Source: Marinomonas sp. SBI8L (GTDB lineage Bacteria; Pseudomonadota; Gammaproteobacteria; Pseudomonadales; Marinomonadaceae). From it: a stretch of DNA of 64,000 bases. The stretch spans positions 122,198 through 186,197 of the forward strand of contig NZ_JSEO01000012.1 of assembly GCF_001624705.1 (NCBI RefSeq), written 5' to 3'. Made by a program: the position numbers and the translations under genes. Of the stretch, positions 1 to 11,477 are shown one piece after another; the first letter of the stretch is position 1, and the number at the start of each line of letters is the position of its first letter. The notes under the pieces are model-generated. The model made no database searches and had not been told where the DNA came from. It saw nothing but the letters and a program-made list of their open reading frames with translations.

Positions 1-1402
1 GGTTGTTCTGAAGTTGATTGAAAGTCTGAATAAGCTGACTTAGTTCGCCTTTTGTTAGTTGTTGAGGGAGGCTTTTAGCTAAACCTGAGTCTAGAGTTTT
101 ACTCGTCATTTCTTGTGTAATTGGCAATAGTTGAAGCTTACCATTTTCATCTCTTATAACAGGGATCGTATCCCCTACACTTAAGGGTTTAAGCGATTCA
201 ATTATGAAGTTTTGAGATGACTGACTGACTTTATACTGATTAGATTTGTTTGTTAGTTCAGTTCTTAATACTTGCTCTTGAGTTATGCGGTTTTCGGGCT
301 TTTCTTGATGATTGCCGATTAAAGCATAGCTGGGTTTGAAATTAAGATTAGGTGCGCCTGTTAATTGGGAGCTTGTGCCTTGACTGCTTTTTACTTGATT
401 GCTTGAAAGCGTTTGTATTGGCTTTGCATTAAGCTGGCTCTGTTCCTGCGGTATTCCCGTTTGTGTTGATGAAATAGGTTTTGTTACTTGTTTAGGGATA
501 AAATCTGTCAGATGAGGCTTACTTATGTATGCTTGGCTTTTATCCTGTTGAGTTGTGATGTTTTGGCTTTGAGTAGATTGCCTTTGCTGAATTTCGGTTT
601 CGGATTGTGGTGTTTTAGTGTCTGCCACTAATGATTGTATTGGCGTATTGTTGCTATTAATAGAGGCTGTAGACTCTCTTTGAGTTAGTGCTTGGGGACT
701 TGTTTTCGGTGTGATTTGGGAATAACTATTTACTGAAATGTCTGTTTTTTGCACTTGAGATTGAGCCCCTAATTGAGCTCCTATTTGAGAGCTGTTCTGA
801 TTAGGAGGAGTTGTTCTAGGGGGGTCTTGTGATGGGAGTTTTGCTATGACATTAATAAACTCGACTTTAGAGGCTAAGCGAACAGGTATTTCCTTACTCT
901 GATATTGTTTGCTTTGTTCTACATTAGGCCTAGGGGCAGATGCTACAGTGGCTTGATTTTGATAGTGTTTATTAACGCTTCTTGCTTGAGAGGATGCTTC
1001 TAAGTTATTGTTTTTATAAATTATACCTTCTATTCCTTGAGTTGGTTTTTTGTTAAATTTCGCTTCTCTTAGATCTGTTCCATCATTAAAGCTCAAAGTA
1101 AACTGTTTGTTTTTGCTATCTACCGTTAAACCAACCTGCTTTAACTTATCAATAGTTGGTTGTAATTGCTCGCTAATCATGGAAAAGCTTTTGTTATCTA
1201 ATGTTCTCGCCTCTAATAACTGAGCAGGTTTATTATCAATAAAAATTTGCCTGTTACCTGTTAATTTAATGGGCTGGAAGCCCTCAATTAACTTAATTTC
1301 ATTGACTAATTTCGTTAGTTTTCCAAGCTCTTTTGTCGAAACTGAACTGCCATTTAATTGGCTAAGCTTGTCATTTGTCATTGAGTTAATGAGGTTGGCC
1401 AT
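1..1402 (-). CDS. fliK: FliK-like flagellar hook-length control protein, 3' end outside the window
   Basis: An uninterrupted reading frame runs from an ATG at 1402 down to the left edge (467 complete codons, no stop reached). The protein starts MANLINSMTNDKL. A structured first part of about 130 residues is followed by a long low-complexity stretch rich in Gln, Ser, Thr and Asn. This composition, and the position divergent from ccmA, fit FliK-type proteins, which measure flagellar hook length and switch the export apparatus to late substrates. The conserved FliK C-terminal domain would lie beyond the left edge, so the family call rests on composition and neighbourhood. Another secreted or ruler-type protein is possible. 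Confidence 0.55.
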   Translation of the reverse strand, partial: MANLINSMTNDKLSQLNGSSVSTKELGKLTKLVNEIKLIEGFQPIKLTGNRQIFIDNKPAQLLEARTLDNKSFSMISEQLQPTIDKLKQVGLTVDSKNKQFTLSFNDGTDLREAKFNKKPTQGIEGIIYKNNNLEASSQARSVNKHYQNQATVASAPRPNVEQSKQYQSKEIPVRLASKVEFINVIAKLPSQDPPRTTPPNQNSSQIGAQLGAQSQVQKTDISVNSYSQITPKTSPQALTQRESTASINSNNTPIQSLVADTKTPQSETEIQQRQSTQSQNITTQQDKSQAYISKPHLTDFIPKQVTKPISSTQTGIPQEQSQLNAKPIQTLSSNQVKSSQGTSSQLTGAPNLNFKPSYALIGNHQEKPENRITQEQVLRTELTNKSNQYKVSQSSQNFIIESLKPLSVGDTIPVIRDENGKLQLLPITQEMTSKTLDSGLAKSLPQQLTKGELSQLIQTFNQLQNN

Positions 1403-1459
1403 TCACGAGTTCCAATAAAGTCGTTATTTAGATAGCTTTCTTTTATAATAAGTCGCTTT

Positions 1460-1504
1460 TTGATTTAGCAATATGTCTGTTTCTAGCAATTTAAGCTAAA
1501 TCAA
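1460..1504. promoter_or_regulatory. 10-bp perfect inverted repeat between fliK-like gene and ccmA
   Basis: TTGATTTAGC at 1460-1469 is repeated as its exact reverse complement at 1495-1504, separated by 25 bases. It lies in the divergent intergenic region, 36 bases before the ccmA start. It could be a regulator binding site or a stem-loop in the ccm leader. A TATAAT-like hexamer at 1444-1449 lies just upstream, but its -35 match is poor. Confidence 0.4.
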
Positions 1505-1540
1505 GTGTAGGTATGTAAGACAGTTTAGCGTCTTACTCTC

Positions 1541-2182
1541 ATGATATCGGCTGATTTAGGTAAACCTTTGCACTCAAATCTTGATTTATCCATTTCTGGT
1601 TTAGTGATAGAGCGATCAGAAAGAATCCTGTGTGACAACTTCTCTTGTGTGGTGAAAGCTGGGGAGGTGGCACGAATTATGGGAGAAAACGGTGCAGGTA
1701 AGAGCACATTATTAAAAGTAATTGCAGGAATACTTCAGCCACTTGAAGGGCAAATTTTTTTCTCTGGAGAAGATATTAGTTATCACAGAGATATGCTTCA
1801 TAGAGAGCTTTTGTATCTTGGTCACCATGCAGGAATCAAAGCTGTATTTAGTGTTGCAGAAAACTTGAACTGGTATTGTCCTAATCAAACTTCTGATGCG
1901 ATCGAATTAGCATTAGACGTTGTTGGCTTAGCTGGGTACTCGGATACGCCAGCGCATCAGTTATCTGCGGGTCAGCAAAGACGTATTGCCTTGGCTCGTT
2001 TATGGTTAACTGACAAGAAAGTTTGGTTGCTAGACGAGCCTTTTACTGCTCTAGATGTAAAAGGAGTAGCTGTTTTAGAAGCCAAAATAAAACAACATAC
2101 AGATGCTGGCGGTTTAGTGATACTGACTACTCACCAAGCTCTAGATGACTCCTTGTCAGTTAAAGAAATAAAGTTGGTTTAA
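1541..2182 (+). CDS. ccmA: CcmA, ATP-binding subunit of the cytochrome c maturation ABC complex
   Basis: CcmA hydrolyses ATP on the cytoplasmic face of the CcmABCD complex, which releases heme-loaded CcmE for cytochrome c assembly. The 213-residue protein has Walker A (GENGAGKST, about residues 48-56), an ABC signature LSAGQ (about 141-145) and Walker B ending LLDEP (about 163-167). Its length is normal for CcmA. It opens a nine-gene ccm operon with junctions so tight that co-transcription is near certain: its stop codon shares a base with the ccmB start (TAATG). Confidence 0.96.
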   Translation: MISADLGKPLHSNLDLSISGLVIERSERILCDNFSCVVKAGEVARIMGENGAGKSTLLKVIAGILQPLEGQIFFSGEDISYHRDMLHRELLYLGHHAGIKAVFSVAENLNWYCPNQTSDAIELALDVVGLAGYSDTPAHQLSAGQQRRIALARLWLTDKKVWLLDEPFTALDVKGVAVLEAKIKQHTDAGGLVILTTHQALDDSLSVKEIKLV

Positions 2183-2844
2183 TGACTTATTCATCCTTTT
2201 TCTACTCTGAAATTCTAGCCATTTTTCGACGTAAGCAGGATGCGGTTAACGCGCTTGTGTTTTTTTTATTGGTTATAACGCTATTTCCGCTTGGAGTGAG
2301 CCCGTCAAAAGAATTTTTGCAGCCAGCCGCCGGTGGCATTATTTGGTGTGCTGTTGCTTTAGCGGTACTCATGTCTGTTGAAGGCATGTTTAAAGAAGAT
2401 TATAACGACGGTTCACTTGAACAGCTTGTCGTCAGCGGTTTGTATTTACCTGTTTTAGTCTTATTAAAACTTGCAGTGCATTGGTTTGCAATAATGCTTC
2501 CCTTACTGGTTTTAACCCCCATTTTGTCTCAGATGTTGTTCATAAATTGGGAAATATTGTGGGTTTTAATTTTAACTCTGATTTTAGGCAGCCCAGCACT
2601 GTTTTTGATTGGTACAATAGGTGCAGCTTTAACTGTTTCCCTAAGACGAGGTGCAGTATTAATGTTGCTTATCATTTTACCTTTTTATTTACCGGTAATT
2701 ATTTTCTCAACCGGAGCAATAGCTGCGGCGCAGGTAGGTCAGCCATATAATGGTCAATTGGCTATCCTAGGAGCTATTTCTTTAATGACTTTGACCTTGT
2801 CGCCCATTATGGCTGCGGTCTCTATAAAAGCGAGTGTAAATTAA
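2182..2844 (+). CDS. ccmB: CcmB, membrane subunit of the cytochrome c maturation ABC complex
   Basis: CcmB is the integral membrane partner of CcmA. The 220 residues contain about six hydrophobic segments with short loops, and the N-terminal FRRKQDAVNALVFFLLV region is typical of the family. The start overlaps the ccmA stop by one base, and the stop overlaps the ccmC start in the same way, which indicates translational coupling. Length matches E. coli CcmB (220 residues). Confidence 0.95.
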   Translation: MTYSSFFYSEILAIFRRKQDAVNALVFFLLVITLFPLGVSPSKEFLQPAAGGIIWCAVALAVLMSVEGMFKEDYNDGSLEQLVVSGLYLPVLVLLKLAVHWFAIMLPLLVLTPILSQMLFINWEILWVLILTLILGSPALFLIGTIGAALTVSLRRGAVLMLLIILPFYLPVIIFSTGAIAAAQVGQPYNGQLAILGAISLMTLTLSPIMAAVSIKASVN

Positions 2845-3590
2845 TGAATTGGATATGGTTTCATAAACTGGGATCACCCAAGTGGTTTTTTCAATGGGCG
2901 AATAAGTGGAGTAAGTTCGCGTTTGTCATCGGTCTTGTGATGCTTGTTGTTGGTATCGCTTGGGGGTTGGGTTTTGCTCCTGCAGATTATCAGCAAGGGA
3001 ATAGTTTTCGTATTATTTACATACATGTTCCAAGTGCAATTTTAGCTCAATCTTGCTACCTAGGATTAGGTGTTGCTGGACTAGTCTCATTGGTTTGGCG
3101 AATGAAAATGGCGCCAGTCTTTATTAAAGCTGTAGCGCCTTTAGGTGCTGTTATGGCTGTGATTGCACTAATCTCAGGTGCTATTTGGGGCAAACCAACC
3201 TGGGGCGCTTGGTGGGTTTGGGATGCAAGATTAACATCCGTGCTTATTCTCTTTTTACTTTATATGGGTGTAATTGCTATTCAAAATAGCTTGGATGATA
3301 TGCAGTTAGCAGACAAAGCGGTTGCTGTTATCAGTGTAGTAGGCCTCATTAATTTACCTATCATAAAATATTCTGTTGAGTGGTGGAATACACTTCATCA
3401 ACCTGCGACTTTTACCATTACTGCTAAACCTGCAATGCCTATGGAGATGTGGCTGCCGTTATTGTTATCAACCCTAGGCATGTATGGTTTTATTGCTGCA
3501 ATTGCTATGTGGCGGATGCAAACAGAAGTGCTTGTTCGTGAGCACAGATCCAATTGGGTAAAAAAGGAAATTTTAGATAATGGCATTTGA
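2844..3590 (+). CDS. ccmC: CcmC, heme-handling membrane protein
   Basis: CcmC presents heme on the periplasmic side and loads it onto CcmE. The 248-residue protein has about six membrane segments and the tryptophan-rich WWD motif WGAWWVWD at about residues 120-127. The flanking heme-ligand histidines known in the family are present as HVP (His61) and LHQPA (His185). It follows ccmB with a TAATG overlap, and its 3' end overlaps ccmD by 11 bases. Confidence 0.96.
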   Translation: MNWIWFHKLGSPKWFFQWANKWSKFAFVIGLVMLVVGIAWGLGFAPADYQQGNSFRIIYIHVPSAILAQSCYLGLGVAGLVSLVWRMKMAPVFIKAVAPLGAVMAVIALISGAIWGKPTWGAWWVWDARLTSVLILFLLYMGVIAIQNSLDDMQLADKAVAVISVVGLINLPIIKYSVEWWNTLHQPATFTITAKPAMPMEMWLPLLLSTLGMYGFIAAIAMWRMQTEVLVREHRSNWVKKEILDNGI

Positions 3591-3756
3591 ATCAATAAAT
3601 GAGTTCATTTCTATGGGAACTCATGGACCATACGTGTGGTCAGTATATGGCATTTCTCTGATTTTACTTTTAGGAAGTTATTTCGCCAGCGTAAAAGCGA
3701 AAAAAAATCAGATAAAAAGGCTTAAACAAAGGTACTTAAGGGAGCAGAAAAGTTAA
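3580..3756 (+). CDS. ccmD: CcmD, small heme exporter subunit
   Basis: A 58-codon gene lies between ccmC and ccmE, starting ATG at 3580 inside the ccmC 3' end and ending TAA at 3754-3756. The product starts [20 protein letters not shown], has one membrane segment (about residues 19-36) and a Lys/Arg-rich C-terminal tail. CcmD stabilises CcmABC and is needed for release of holo-CcmE. The MGxHGxYVW pattern before the helix is characteristic of CcmD. Its stop shares a base with the ccmE start. Confidence 0.93.
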   Translation: MAFESINEFISMGTHGPYVWSVYGISLILLLGSYFASVKAKKNQIKRLKQRYLREQKS

Positions 3757-4193
3757 TGCATCCAGTTAGAAAAAAACGCTTAGTCACGATAAGCGCTATC
3801 TTAGTGATTATTGGTGCTGCTGTCGGATTGATGCTTTATGCACTACAGCAGAATATCAACTTATTTTATTCCCCAAGTCAGGTGGCTGAAGGTGAAGCTC
3901 CTAATAATGTGATGCTACGAGTTGGAGGCATGGTTGTTGACGGTAGTGTAAAACGTGATCCAAAAAGTCTAGCAGTTCAATTTCAAGTGACCGACTTTGC
4001 CCATAAAGTGACAATAGAATACAAAGGCATTTTACCTGACTTATTTAGAGAAGGTCAGGGGATAGTCGCACAAGGTAAATTGAACCAAGATAAGGTATTG
4101 ATCGCTCAAGAAGTATTGGCAAAGCATGATGAAAAGTATATGCCTCCAGAAATTACAGAAGCGCTTGAGAATGCCAAGAAAAAAGAAGATTGA
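3756..4193 (+). CDS. ccmE: CcmE, periplasmic heme chaperone
   Basis: CcmE binds heme covalently from CcmC and hands it to the CcmFHI lyase. The 145-residue protein has an N-terminal membrane anchor (about residues 9-30) and a beta-rich OB-type domain. The heme-attachment histidine is His124 in the motif HDEKY, with Tyr128, followed by MPPE as in the family. The C-terminal tail is charged. About 53 bases separate it from ccmF, the widest gap inside the operon. Confidence 0.96.
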   Translation: MHPVRKKRLVTISAILVIIGAAVGLMLYALQQNINLFYSPSQVAEGEAPNNVMLRVGGMVVDGSVKRDPKSLAVQFQVTDFAHKVTIEYKGILPDLFREGQGIVAQGKLNQDKVLIAQEVLAKHDEKYMPPEITEALENAKKKED

Positions 4194-4246
4194 CCCTTGT
4201 TCAATCTAACCTAATGAATTTTAATTTATAGTGAGTTGTATCTTTC

Positions 4247-6190
4247 ATGTTGCCTGAAATTGGTCACTTTGCGTTAATTCTTTCGCTATTCTTTGCATTA
4301 GCTTTATCTTTTGTTCCTATATTGGGATATATCAAAAAGCATAAGGTTTTAATGGCTTATTCGACACCCTTGACTCACGTGACGAGTTTGTTGGTGTTGT
4401 TCAGCTTTATTATTCTTTCATATAGCTTTGCTGTTGATGATTTCTCTGTTCTTTATGTTAGTCAGCATTCGAACAGCTTGCTCCCTTTCGTTTTTAAACT
4501 AAGTGCGGTTTGGGGGGGACATGAGGGGTCTTTACTCTTATGGGTTTTGATTCTTTGTGGCTGGTCATCTGCTGTTGCTTATAAAGGTAAAACGTTACCT
4601 GAAGATATTAGAGCCTTAGTTTTAGCGACACTAGGTATAGTAACCACAGGCTTCCTTGCTTTTCTATTGTTTACTTCATCTCCTTTTGTACGCCTTTTAC
4701 CTGATATGCCGGCAGAAGGTGCCGACTTAAACCCTCTTTTACAAGATGTCGGCTTGATCATTCATCCACCTATGTTGTACATGGGGTATGTGGGTTTCTC
4801 TGTCGCTTTTGCTTTTGCTATCGCAGCGCTTATCTCTGGTAACTTAAACTCTTCTTGGGCTAGGTGGGCAAGACCTTGGACTTCAGTATCTTGGGCGTTT
4901 TTAACTCTAGGTATAGGTCTGGGTAGCTGGTGGGCTTATTATGAGCTTGGCTGGGGCGGCTGGTGGTTCTGGGACCCTGTTGAAAATGCGTCTTTCATGC
5001 CTTGGCTTGCGGGTACTGCATTGATTCACTCTCTTGCCGTGACAGAGAAACGGGGTGTATTTAAAAGCTGGACTGTGCTACTTGCTATCTTTACCTTTAG
5101 CTTAAGTTTATTAGGAACATTCTTAGTACGATCTGGTGTTTTAACATCAGTGCACGCATTTGCTGCAGACCCTACTCGTGGTGTATTTATTCTTGTCTTG
5201 CTTTTCTTATTTGTCGGTGGAAGTCTGCTTTTATATGCAATGCGCGCTGCAGATGTTAAATCGGATGTATCCTTTGGTATTACAGGAAGAGAAGCTGGGC
5301 TTTTAATCAACAACATAGTATTGGTAACTTTAACTTTAACTGTATTGCTAGGTACTTTATTCCCTCTATTGTTTGATGCTCTTGATATGGGGAAGGTATC
5401 GGTTGGCGCGCCTTACTTTAACAGTGTGTTTTCTCCTATCGCTCTAGTTTTAATGCTGGTTATGGCAATTGGACCTTTGCTGAAATGGAATCGTACTAAG
5501 TTGGATATCTTAATTAAGCAACTTATATTCCCTTGTATTTTGGCATGTGTGCTTACTGGTATTACCTTAATCTGGCAGAAATTTGAATGGATTACACTGG
5601 TTAGTTTGTTTGTTGCTTATTGGGTGCTTTTATTAACCCTGATTGATTGGGCGTCAAAGCTTGGCAATGTAGGCTCAAGTTGGTGGCAAAGAGCGAAAAA
5701 ATTACCTCGTAACTATTATGGAATGTTGATTGCGCATTTAGGGATGGCAGTAAGTTTAATTGGTATTTTATTTGTGAGTGTACAAAGCCAAGAAGAAATG
5801 GTTCGTATGGCGCCAAATGACAGTGTGACCCTATCTGGTTATGAGTTTGTTTTTAATGGTGTTTCTCAGGTACAAGGTCCTAACTATGTTGCAGATAGGG
5901 CTAATATTTCAATCTTTAAAGATGGTCAGCAAGTTGCTTCATTAGCACCCGAAAAGCGTGTTTATCAAGCGCGAACTCAAATGATGACAGAAGCTTCAAT
6001 TGATGCGGGCTTATTTCGTGACCTTTACCTTTCTTTAGGTGAGCAATTAGAGGGTGATACTTGGGGTTTAAGGGTTCATGTAAAACCTTTTGTTCGTTGG
6101 ATTTGGTTAGGTGGTATCTTAATGATGATAGGTGGTTTCCTATCAGCAATGGATAAGCGTTATAGAAAAGTAGCAGGAGCGACAATATGA
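4247..6190 (+). CDS. ccmF: CcmF, heme lyase core subunit
   Basis: CcmF is the large membrane subunit that attaches heme to apocytochrome c. At 647 residues it has the expected length, many membrane segments and the WWD motif within GWGGWWFWDPVENASFMPW at about residues 240-260. HPPMLYMGY, upstream of it, is another conserved family motif. A periplasmic domain occupies about residues 510-610 before the last helix. No strong ribosome-binding site precedes the ATG at 4247. The stop overlaps the ccmG start by 4 bases. Confidence 0.97.
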   Translation: MLPEIGHFALILSLFFALALSFVPILGYIKKHKVLMAYSTPLTHVTSLLVLFSFIILSYSFAVDDFSVLYVSQHSNSLLPFVFKLSAVWGGHEGSLLLWVLILCGWSSAVAYKGKTLPEDIRALVLATLGIVTTGFLAFLLFTSSPFVRLLPDMPAEGADLNPLLQDVGLIIHPPMLYMGYVGFSVAFAFAIAALISGNLNSSWARWARPWTSVSWAFLTLGIGLGSWWAYYELGWGGWWFWDPVENASFMPWLAGTALIHSLAVTEKRGVFKSWTVLLAIFTFSLSLLGTFLVRSGVLTSVHAFAADPTRGVFILVLLFLFVGGSLLLYAMRAADVKSDVSFGITGREAGLLINNIVLVTLTLTVLLGTLFPLLFDALDMGKVSVGAPYFNSVFSPIALVLMLVMAIGPLLKWNRTKLDILIKQLIFPCILACVLTGITLIWQKFEWITLVSLFVAYWVLLLTLIDWASKLGNVGSSWWQRAKKLPRNYYGMLIAHLGMAVSLIGILFVSVQSQEEMVRMAPNDSVTLSGYEFVFNGVSQVQGPNYVADRANISIFKDGQQVASLAPEKRVYQARTQMMTEASIDAGLFRDLYLSLGEQLEGDTWGLRVHVKPFVRWIWLGGILMMIGGFLSAMDKRYRKVAGATI

Positions 6191-6720
6191 GTGAGGGTAA
6201 AAACAGTAAAATGAAAAAAGTAGCGTTATTTTTACCTTTTTTAGTTTTTGCTTTATTAGCTGGTGTTTTCTTTTCTCAGCTAGGTAAAGACACTCAATAT
6301 ATGCCTTCTGCATTAATTGGTAAAACCTTGCCCGATTTCTCATTAGTGAGTCTTGAAACGAACGAGGTAATGAATAAGAAGGACCTTGGTGAGCAAGGTT
6401 TTTTAATTAACTTTTGGGGGACTTGGTGCCCTGCTTGTAGTTTTGAGCATGATTATCTGATGAAGCTTGCTTCCGAAGGCATAGATATCGTCGGTATTGA
6501 CTATAAAGATGAAACCACTGCTGCAATAAAGTGGCTGGATGAAAAGGGAGATCCCTATTCTGTCGTTTTGCTTGATGAATTAGGAAATTTTGGCATTGAT
6601 ATGGGAGTGACAGGAGCACCTGAAACTTTTGTGGTTAATGCCGAGGGCATAGTGACATATCGTCATCAAGGTATTGTTAATGAGCAAGTGTGGCAAGAAA
6701 TGAAGGGCTATTTGAAATGA
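6187..6720 (+). CDS. ccmG: CcmG (DsbE), thioredoxin-like periplasmic reductant
   Basis: CcmG keeps apocytochrome or CcmH cysteines reduced. The 177-residue protein has one N-terminal membrane anchor (about residues 10-30) and a thioredoxin fold with the active site WCPAC (Cys81 and Cys84). A later cis-proline is present in GVTGAPETFVV, typical of CcmG. It begins in the last codons of ccmF and its own TGA overlaps the ccmH start (ATGA). Confidence 0.95.
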   Translation: MSEGKNSKMKKVALFLPFLVFALLAGVFFSQLGKDTQYMPSALIGKTLPDFSLVSLETNEVMNKKDLGEQGFLINFWGTWCPACSFEHDYLMKLASEGIDIVGIDYKDETTAAIKWLDEKGDPYSVVLLDELGNFGIDMGVTGAPETFVVNAEGIVTYRHQGIVNEQVWQEMKGYLK

Positions 6721-7139
6721 TAAGTTTACGTTTTTTAAGCATTGTTCTATTGGCTTTATTTAGCTTTTCTGTAAGTGCTGAAGCTGAAAAAGTATTGAAT
6801 TTTAAATCTGAAGTTGATCAAGTTCGATACCATGATCTGATCAGTGAACTACGCTGTCCTAAATGCCAAAATCAGAACTTAGCAGACTCTAATGCACAAA
6901 TTGCTATTGATTTACGTACCCATGTTTATGACATGGTTAACGATGGTACCAGCGACACTGAAATCCTAGCTTATATGGTGGCAAGGTATGGTGAGTTTGT
7001 TTTATACAGCCCGCAAAAAAAAGGTGTTAATTTTATTCTCTGGTATGGACCCTTTATTATTTTAGGGGTTGGTTTAATTGGGTTTATTTTGGTCATTCGT
7101 AGAAATGCTAAACGAAGAAAACAGAGGACGAAAGGCTAA
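6717..7139 (+). CDS. ccmH: CcmH, thiol-redox subunit of the heme lyase
   Basis: I place the start at ATG 6717, which overlaps the ccmG stop. This gives a clean signal peptide (about residues 1-21), whereas an upstream in-frame ATG at 6690 would bury it. The 140-residue protein carries the conserved LRCPKCQNQ motif with Cys47 and Cys50, which reduces apocytochrome c, and one C-terminal membrane helix. The CcmI part is a separate gene here, unlike the CcmH-CcmI fusion in E. coli. Confidence 0.94.
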   Translation: MISLRFLSIVLLALFSFSVSAEAEKVLNFKSEVDQVRYHDLISELRCPKCQNQNLADSNAQIAIDLRTHVYDMVNDGTSDTEILAYMVARYGEFVLYSPQKKGVNFILWYGPFIILGVGLIGFILVIRRNAKRRKQRTKG

Positions 7140-8326
7140 TGCTTAGTTGGATTTTGATGGGGGCAATTTTAGTATTGTCACTTACTTATGTTGCCTATTA
7201 TGTTAAACAAACCATGTCTGAAGATGCAGAATCTGACTTGGTTAACTTCTCCAAAGTAAGGGCTGCTGAGATAGATGAAGAGTGTCAGTCAGGTCGAATT
7301 AGTGATGCGGAAGCCAGTGTATTAAAAGCGGATTTAGCAACAGAAATAAGTCTAGCTTCTGAACCTGCTAATAATCTAGGTAGAAAATTCACCCAAGATT
7401 CAGGGCGATTACCTAGCCAAATGTTTGCTCTCATACTTGTTACGGCAACACTTGGATCGGTTGCTCTATATCAGTATCTAGGTTTTTCAAAAGAAGTGAT
7501 TTTTACTGAAAGAATGCAGCAGGGTAGCATTACCCAAGAGGGGATGAGTGATTTTTTACTTTATCGTGCAGAAAAGAATCAAAGACCTCAAGACTGGTTT
7601 TTTGTTGCTCAAGACAAGGTAAGTCAGCAGGATTATTTAGGGGCTCAATTTGCTTTTGAGCAAGCTCTAAAGAACCCGCCAGAAGACCCAAATGATGTGA
7701 TGGTGATTCTAACTGAATATGCTCAGAGTATTTTCTTTGCTAATCAAAGAAAGGTCGACCCTAAACTTGAGTCTGTGATTGCTCAGATACTCGCAATTGA
7801 TGCGAATAATTCTACTGCTCTAGGTCTACAGGGGATTATTGAGTTTGATCGTGGAGCTTATAGAGAAGCGGTATTGGTCTGGCAGCAAGCAATAAAATTT
7901 GGTGCTAGCATTGCCGAGAGAGAAGGTCTTCTTCAAGGGATACAGCAAGCGCGAGAAATCGGTGGTATTACACAAGAGCAAGTACCTAGCTTGATTAGTC
8001 ATAAGATTAAACTAAGTTTTAGCATAGAAAATCCTGAGAAATTAACCGCAGATGCTGTTTTTCTTGTATATGCTAAGTTGCCTTTGAGACCTATGCCAAT
8101 AGCAATAAAACGCTTGAGGCAAGACGCTTTGTTATCACAAGTTGAGCTGACTAATCTAGATAACCTTATGCCAGGTATGACACTGGCCGAAGCTCAAAAG
8201 GTTGATTTAGTTGTAAAATTAGCGAGTTCTAGTGATCAAGATCTGACTAAAGGCTTAGAAATTGCTAAATTAAAGGATGTTTTAGTAAATCAGAACAAAG
8301 TTTTTCATATCTCTATCGAGTTGTAA
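7139..8326 (+). CDS. ccmI: CcmI, apocytochrome c chaperone with TPR domain
   Basis: CcmI recruits apocytochrome c to the heme lyase. The 395-residue protein has two membrane helices (about 1-22 and 95-116) flanking a short cytoplasmic loop, then a helical TPR-like region to about residue 290 and a C-terminal beta-rich domain. It starts in the ccmH stop (TAATG) and ends the ccm operon. CcmI is the least conserved Ccm protein, so the call rests on topology, position and weak TPR similarity. Confidence 0.88.
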   Translation: MLSWILMGAILVLSLTYVAYYVKQTMSEDAESDLVNFSKVRAAEIDEECQSGRISDAEASVLKADLATEISLASEPANNLGRKFTQDSGRLPSQMFALILVTATLGSVALYQYLGFSKEVIFTERMQQGSITQEGMSDFLLYRAEKNQRPQDWFFVAQDKVSQQDYLGAQFAFEQALKNPPEDPNDVMVILTEYAQSIFFANQRKVDPKLESVIAQILAIDANNSTALGLQGIIEFDRGAYREAVLVWQQAIKFGASIAEREGLLQGIQQAREIGGITQEQVPSLISHKIKLSFSIENPEKLTADAVFLVYAKLPLRPMPIAIKRLRQDALLSQVELTNLDNLMPGMTLAEAQKVDLVVKLASSSDQDLTKGLEIAKLKDVLVNQNKVFHISIEL

Positions 8327-8390
8327 TTGCAACTGATGGGACTTAGCTTGATAATATCATTAACTTTATTGATGTAAGTCGGAATAAATA

Positions 8391-9359
8391 ATGGAATTTA
8401 GCTTACGCGAATGGCTAATCTTAATCGGTGTGATCATTATTGTAGTGATCTTAGTTGATGGATTTCGAAGATATAAAAAATCGCAAAAATTTGATGAAGC
8501 AGATGACGAAGATTATGTTGATCAGGACATGCTTCTGAAAGAAGCTATGTTAAGACGGGAGCTGCCTAATGGTGGTGCTCGTGCTTCTTCTGATCCTGTT
8601 AAAAATGCTTTTCAAAATGCCAAACAAACAGTGAATGCTCCTTTAACGGATCTACCCCACAAGGTTGACGCTGGGCCTGAAATAGATAAAGCGGATGATT
8701 TACAGTTTGATGAGTTAGCTTCTTTGGTTCCAGAAAGAATGAACTCCGAAGCTGATAGTCAAAAAGACTACTCAGACATACCTGATGAAGCTGAATCTTT
8801 CGCTCAAGAAAGTGATTATTCTGAAGACAGTTTCGAGCGTCAATATTCAAATGTTGATGTTAGCCAAGTAACGCCACATGGCACAGCTGATGCGCTTGAA
8901 GATGACGAATTCGATGCTGAAATTGAAGAAGTGATTGTCATTAATGTTTTTGCTGCAGAGGATAAACCATTCATTGGCATGGAGCTATTACAGCTGGTAC
9001 TTAATTGCGGCATGCGTTACGGCGATATGGACATTTTCCACCGTCATGAAGATGGTTTTGATCAAGGAAAGGTTCAGTTCAGTATGGCTAATGCTGTTGA
9101 GCCTGGAACCTTTAATTTGGATACCATGGGTGATAATACATCCCCAGGTGTAAGCTTCTTTATGGGGCTGCCTGGCCCTAAAAATAGCATGAGAGCGTTT
9201 GACTTTATGCTAGAAACTGCGCAAACCTTGGTACGTAACCTTGATGGTGAGTTGCGTGATGAAAGACGCACTATCATGAGCGAGCAAAGTATCGAGCATT
9301 GCCGTCAGCGTATTCGTGATTTTGAACGTCGCCGCTTAATGCGTGTAAAAAGTAATTAG
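8391..9359 (+). CDS. zipA: ZipA, cell division protein anchoring FtsZ
   Basis: ZipA tethers FtsZ to the inner membrane during septation. The 322-residue protein follows the family plan: an N-terminal membrane helix (about residues 5-25), a charged linker rich in Asp, Glu, Ser and Pro (about 30-180), and a C-terminal globular FtsZ-binding domain (about 180-315) that includes FFMGLPGP. It lies directly before ligA, the usual gammaproteobacterial order. A perfect hairpin follows the stop codon. Confidence 0.93.
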   Translation: MEFSLREWLILIGVIIIVVILVDGFRRYKKSQKFDEADDEDYVDQDMLLKEAMLRRELPNGGARASSDPVKNAFQNAKQTVNAPLTDLPHKVDAGPEIDKADDLQFDELASLVPERMNSEADSQKDYSDIPDEAESFAQESDYSEDSFERQYSNVDVSQVTPHGTADALEDDEFDAEIEEVIVINVFAAEDKPFIGMELLQLVLNCGMRYGDMDIFHRHEDGFDQGKVQFSMANAVEPGTFNLDTMGDNTSPGVSFFMGLPGPKNSMRAFDFMLETAQTLVRNLDGELRDERRTIMSEQSIEHCRQRIRDFERRRLMRVKSN

Positions 9360-9366
9360 CCTCTTT

Positions 9367-9396
9367 TATGGCCCTTATCTTGTGATAAGGGCCATA
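9367..9396 (+). terminator. Perfect 13-bp hairpin after zipA
   Basis: TATGGCCCTTATC (9367-9379) pairs exactly with 9384-9396 around the loop TTGT. No T-run follows, so it is either a weak or factor-assisted terminator or an RNA-processing or stabilising hairpin between zipA and ligA. Confidence 0.5.
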
Positions 9397-9431
9397 ATAA
9401 CCTTTCAGCTTTACCCTTATCTCACTTCTAA

Positions 9432-11476
<2,045 letters not shown>

Positions 11477-11477
<1 letters not shown>

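Noticed and set aside
6690-6716. Upstream in-frame ATG for ccmH
   Set aside because: It lies inside ccmG and would place hydrophilic residues before the signal peptide; ATG 6717 overlaps the ccmG stop in the usual way.
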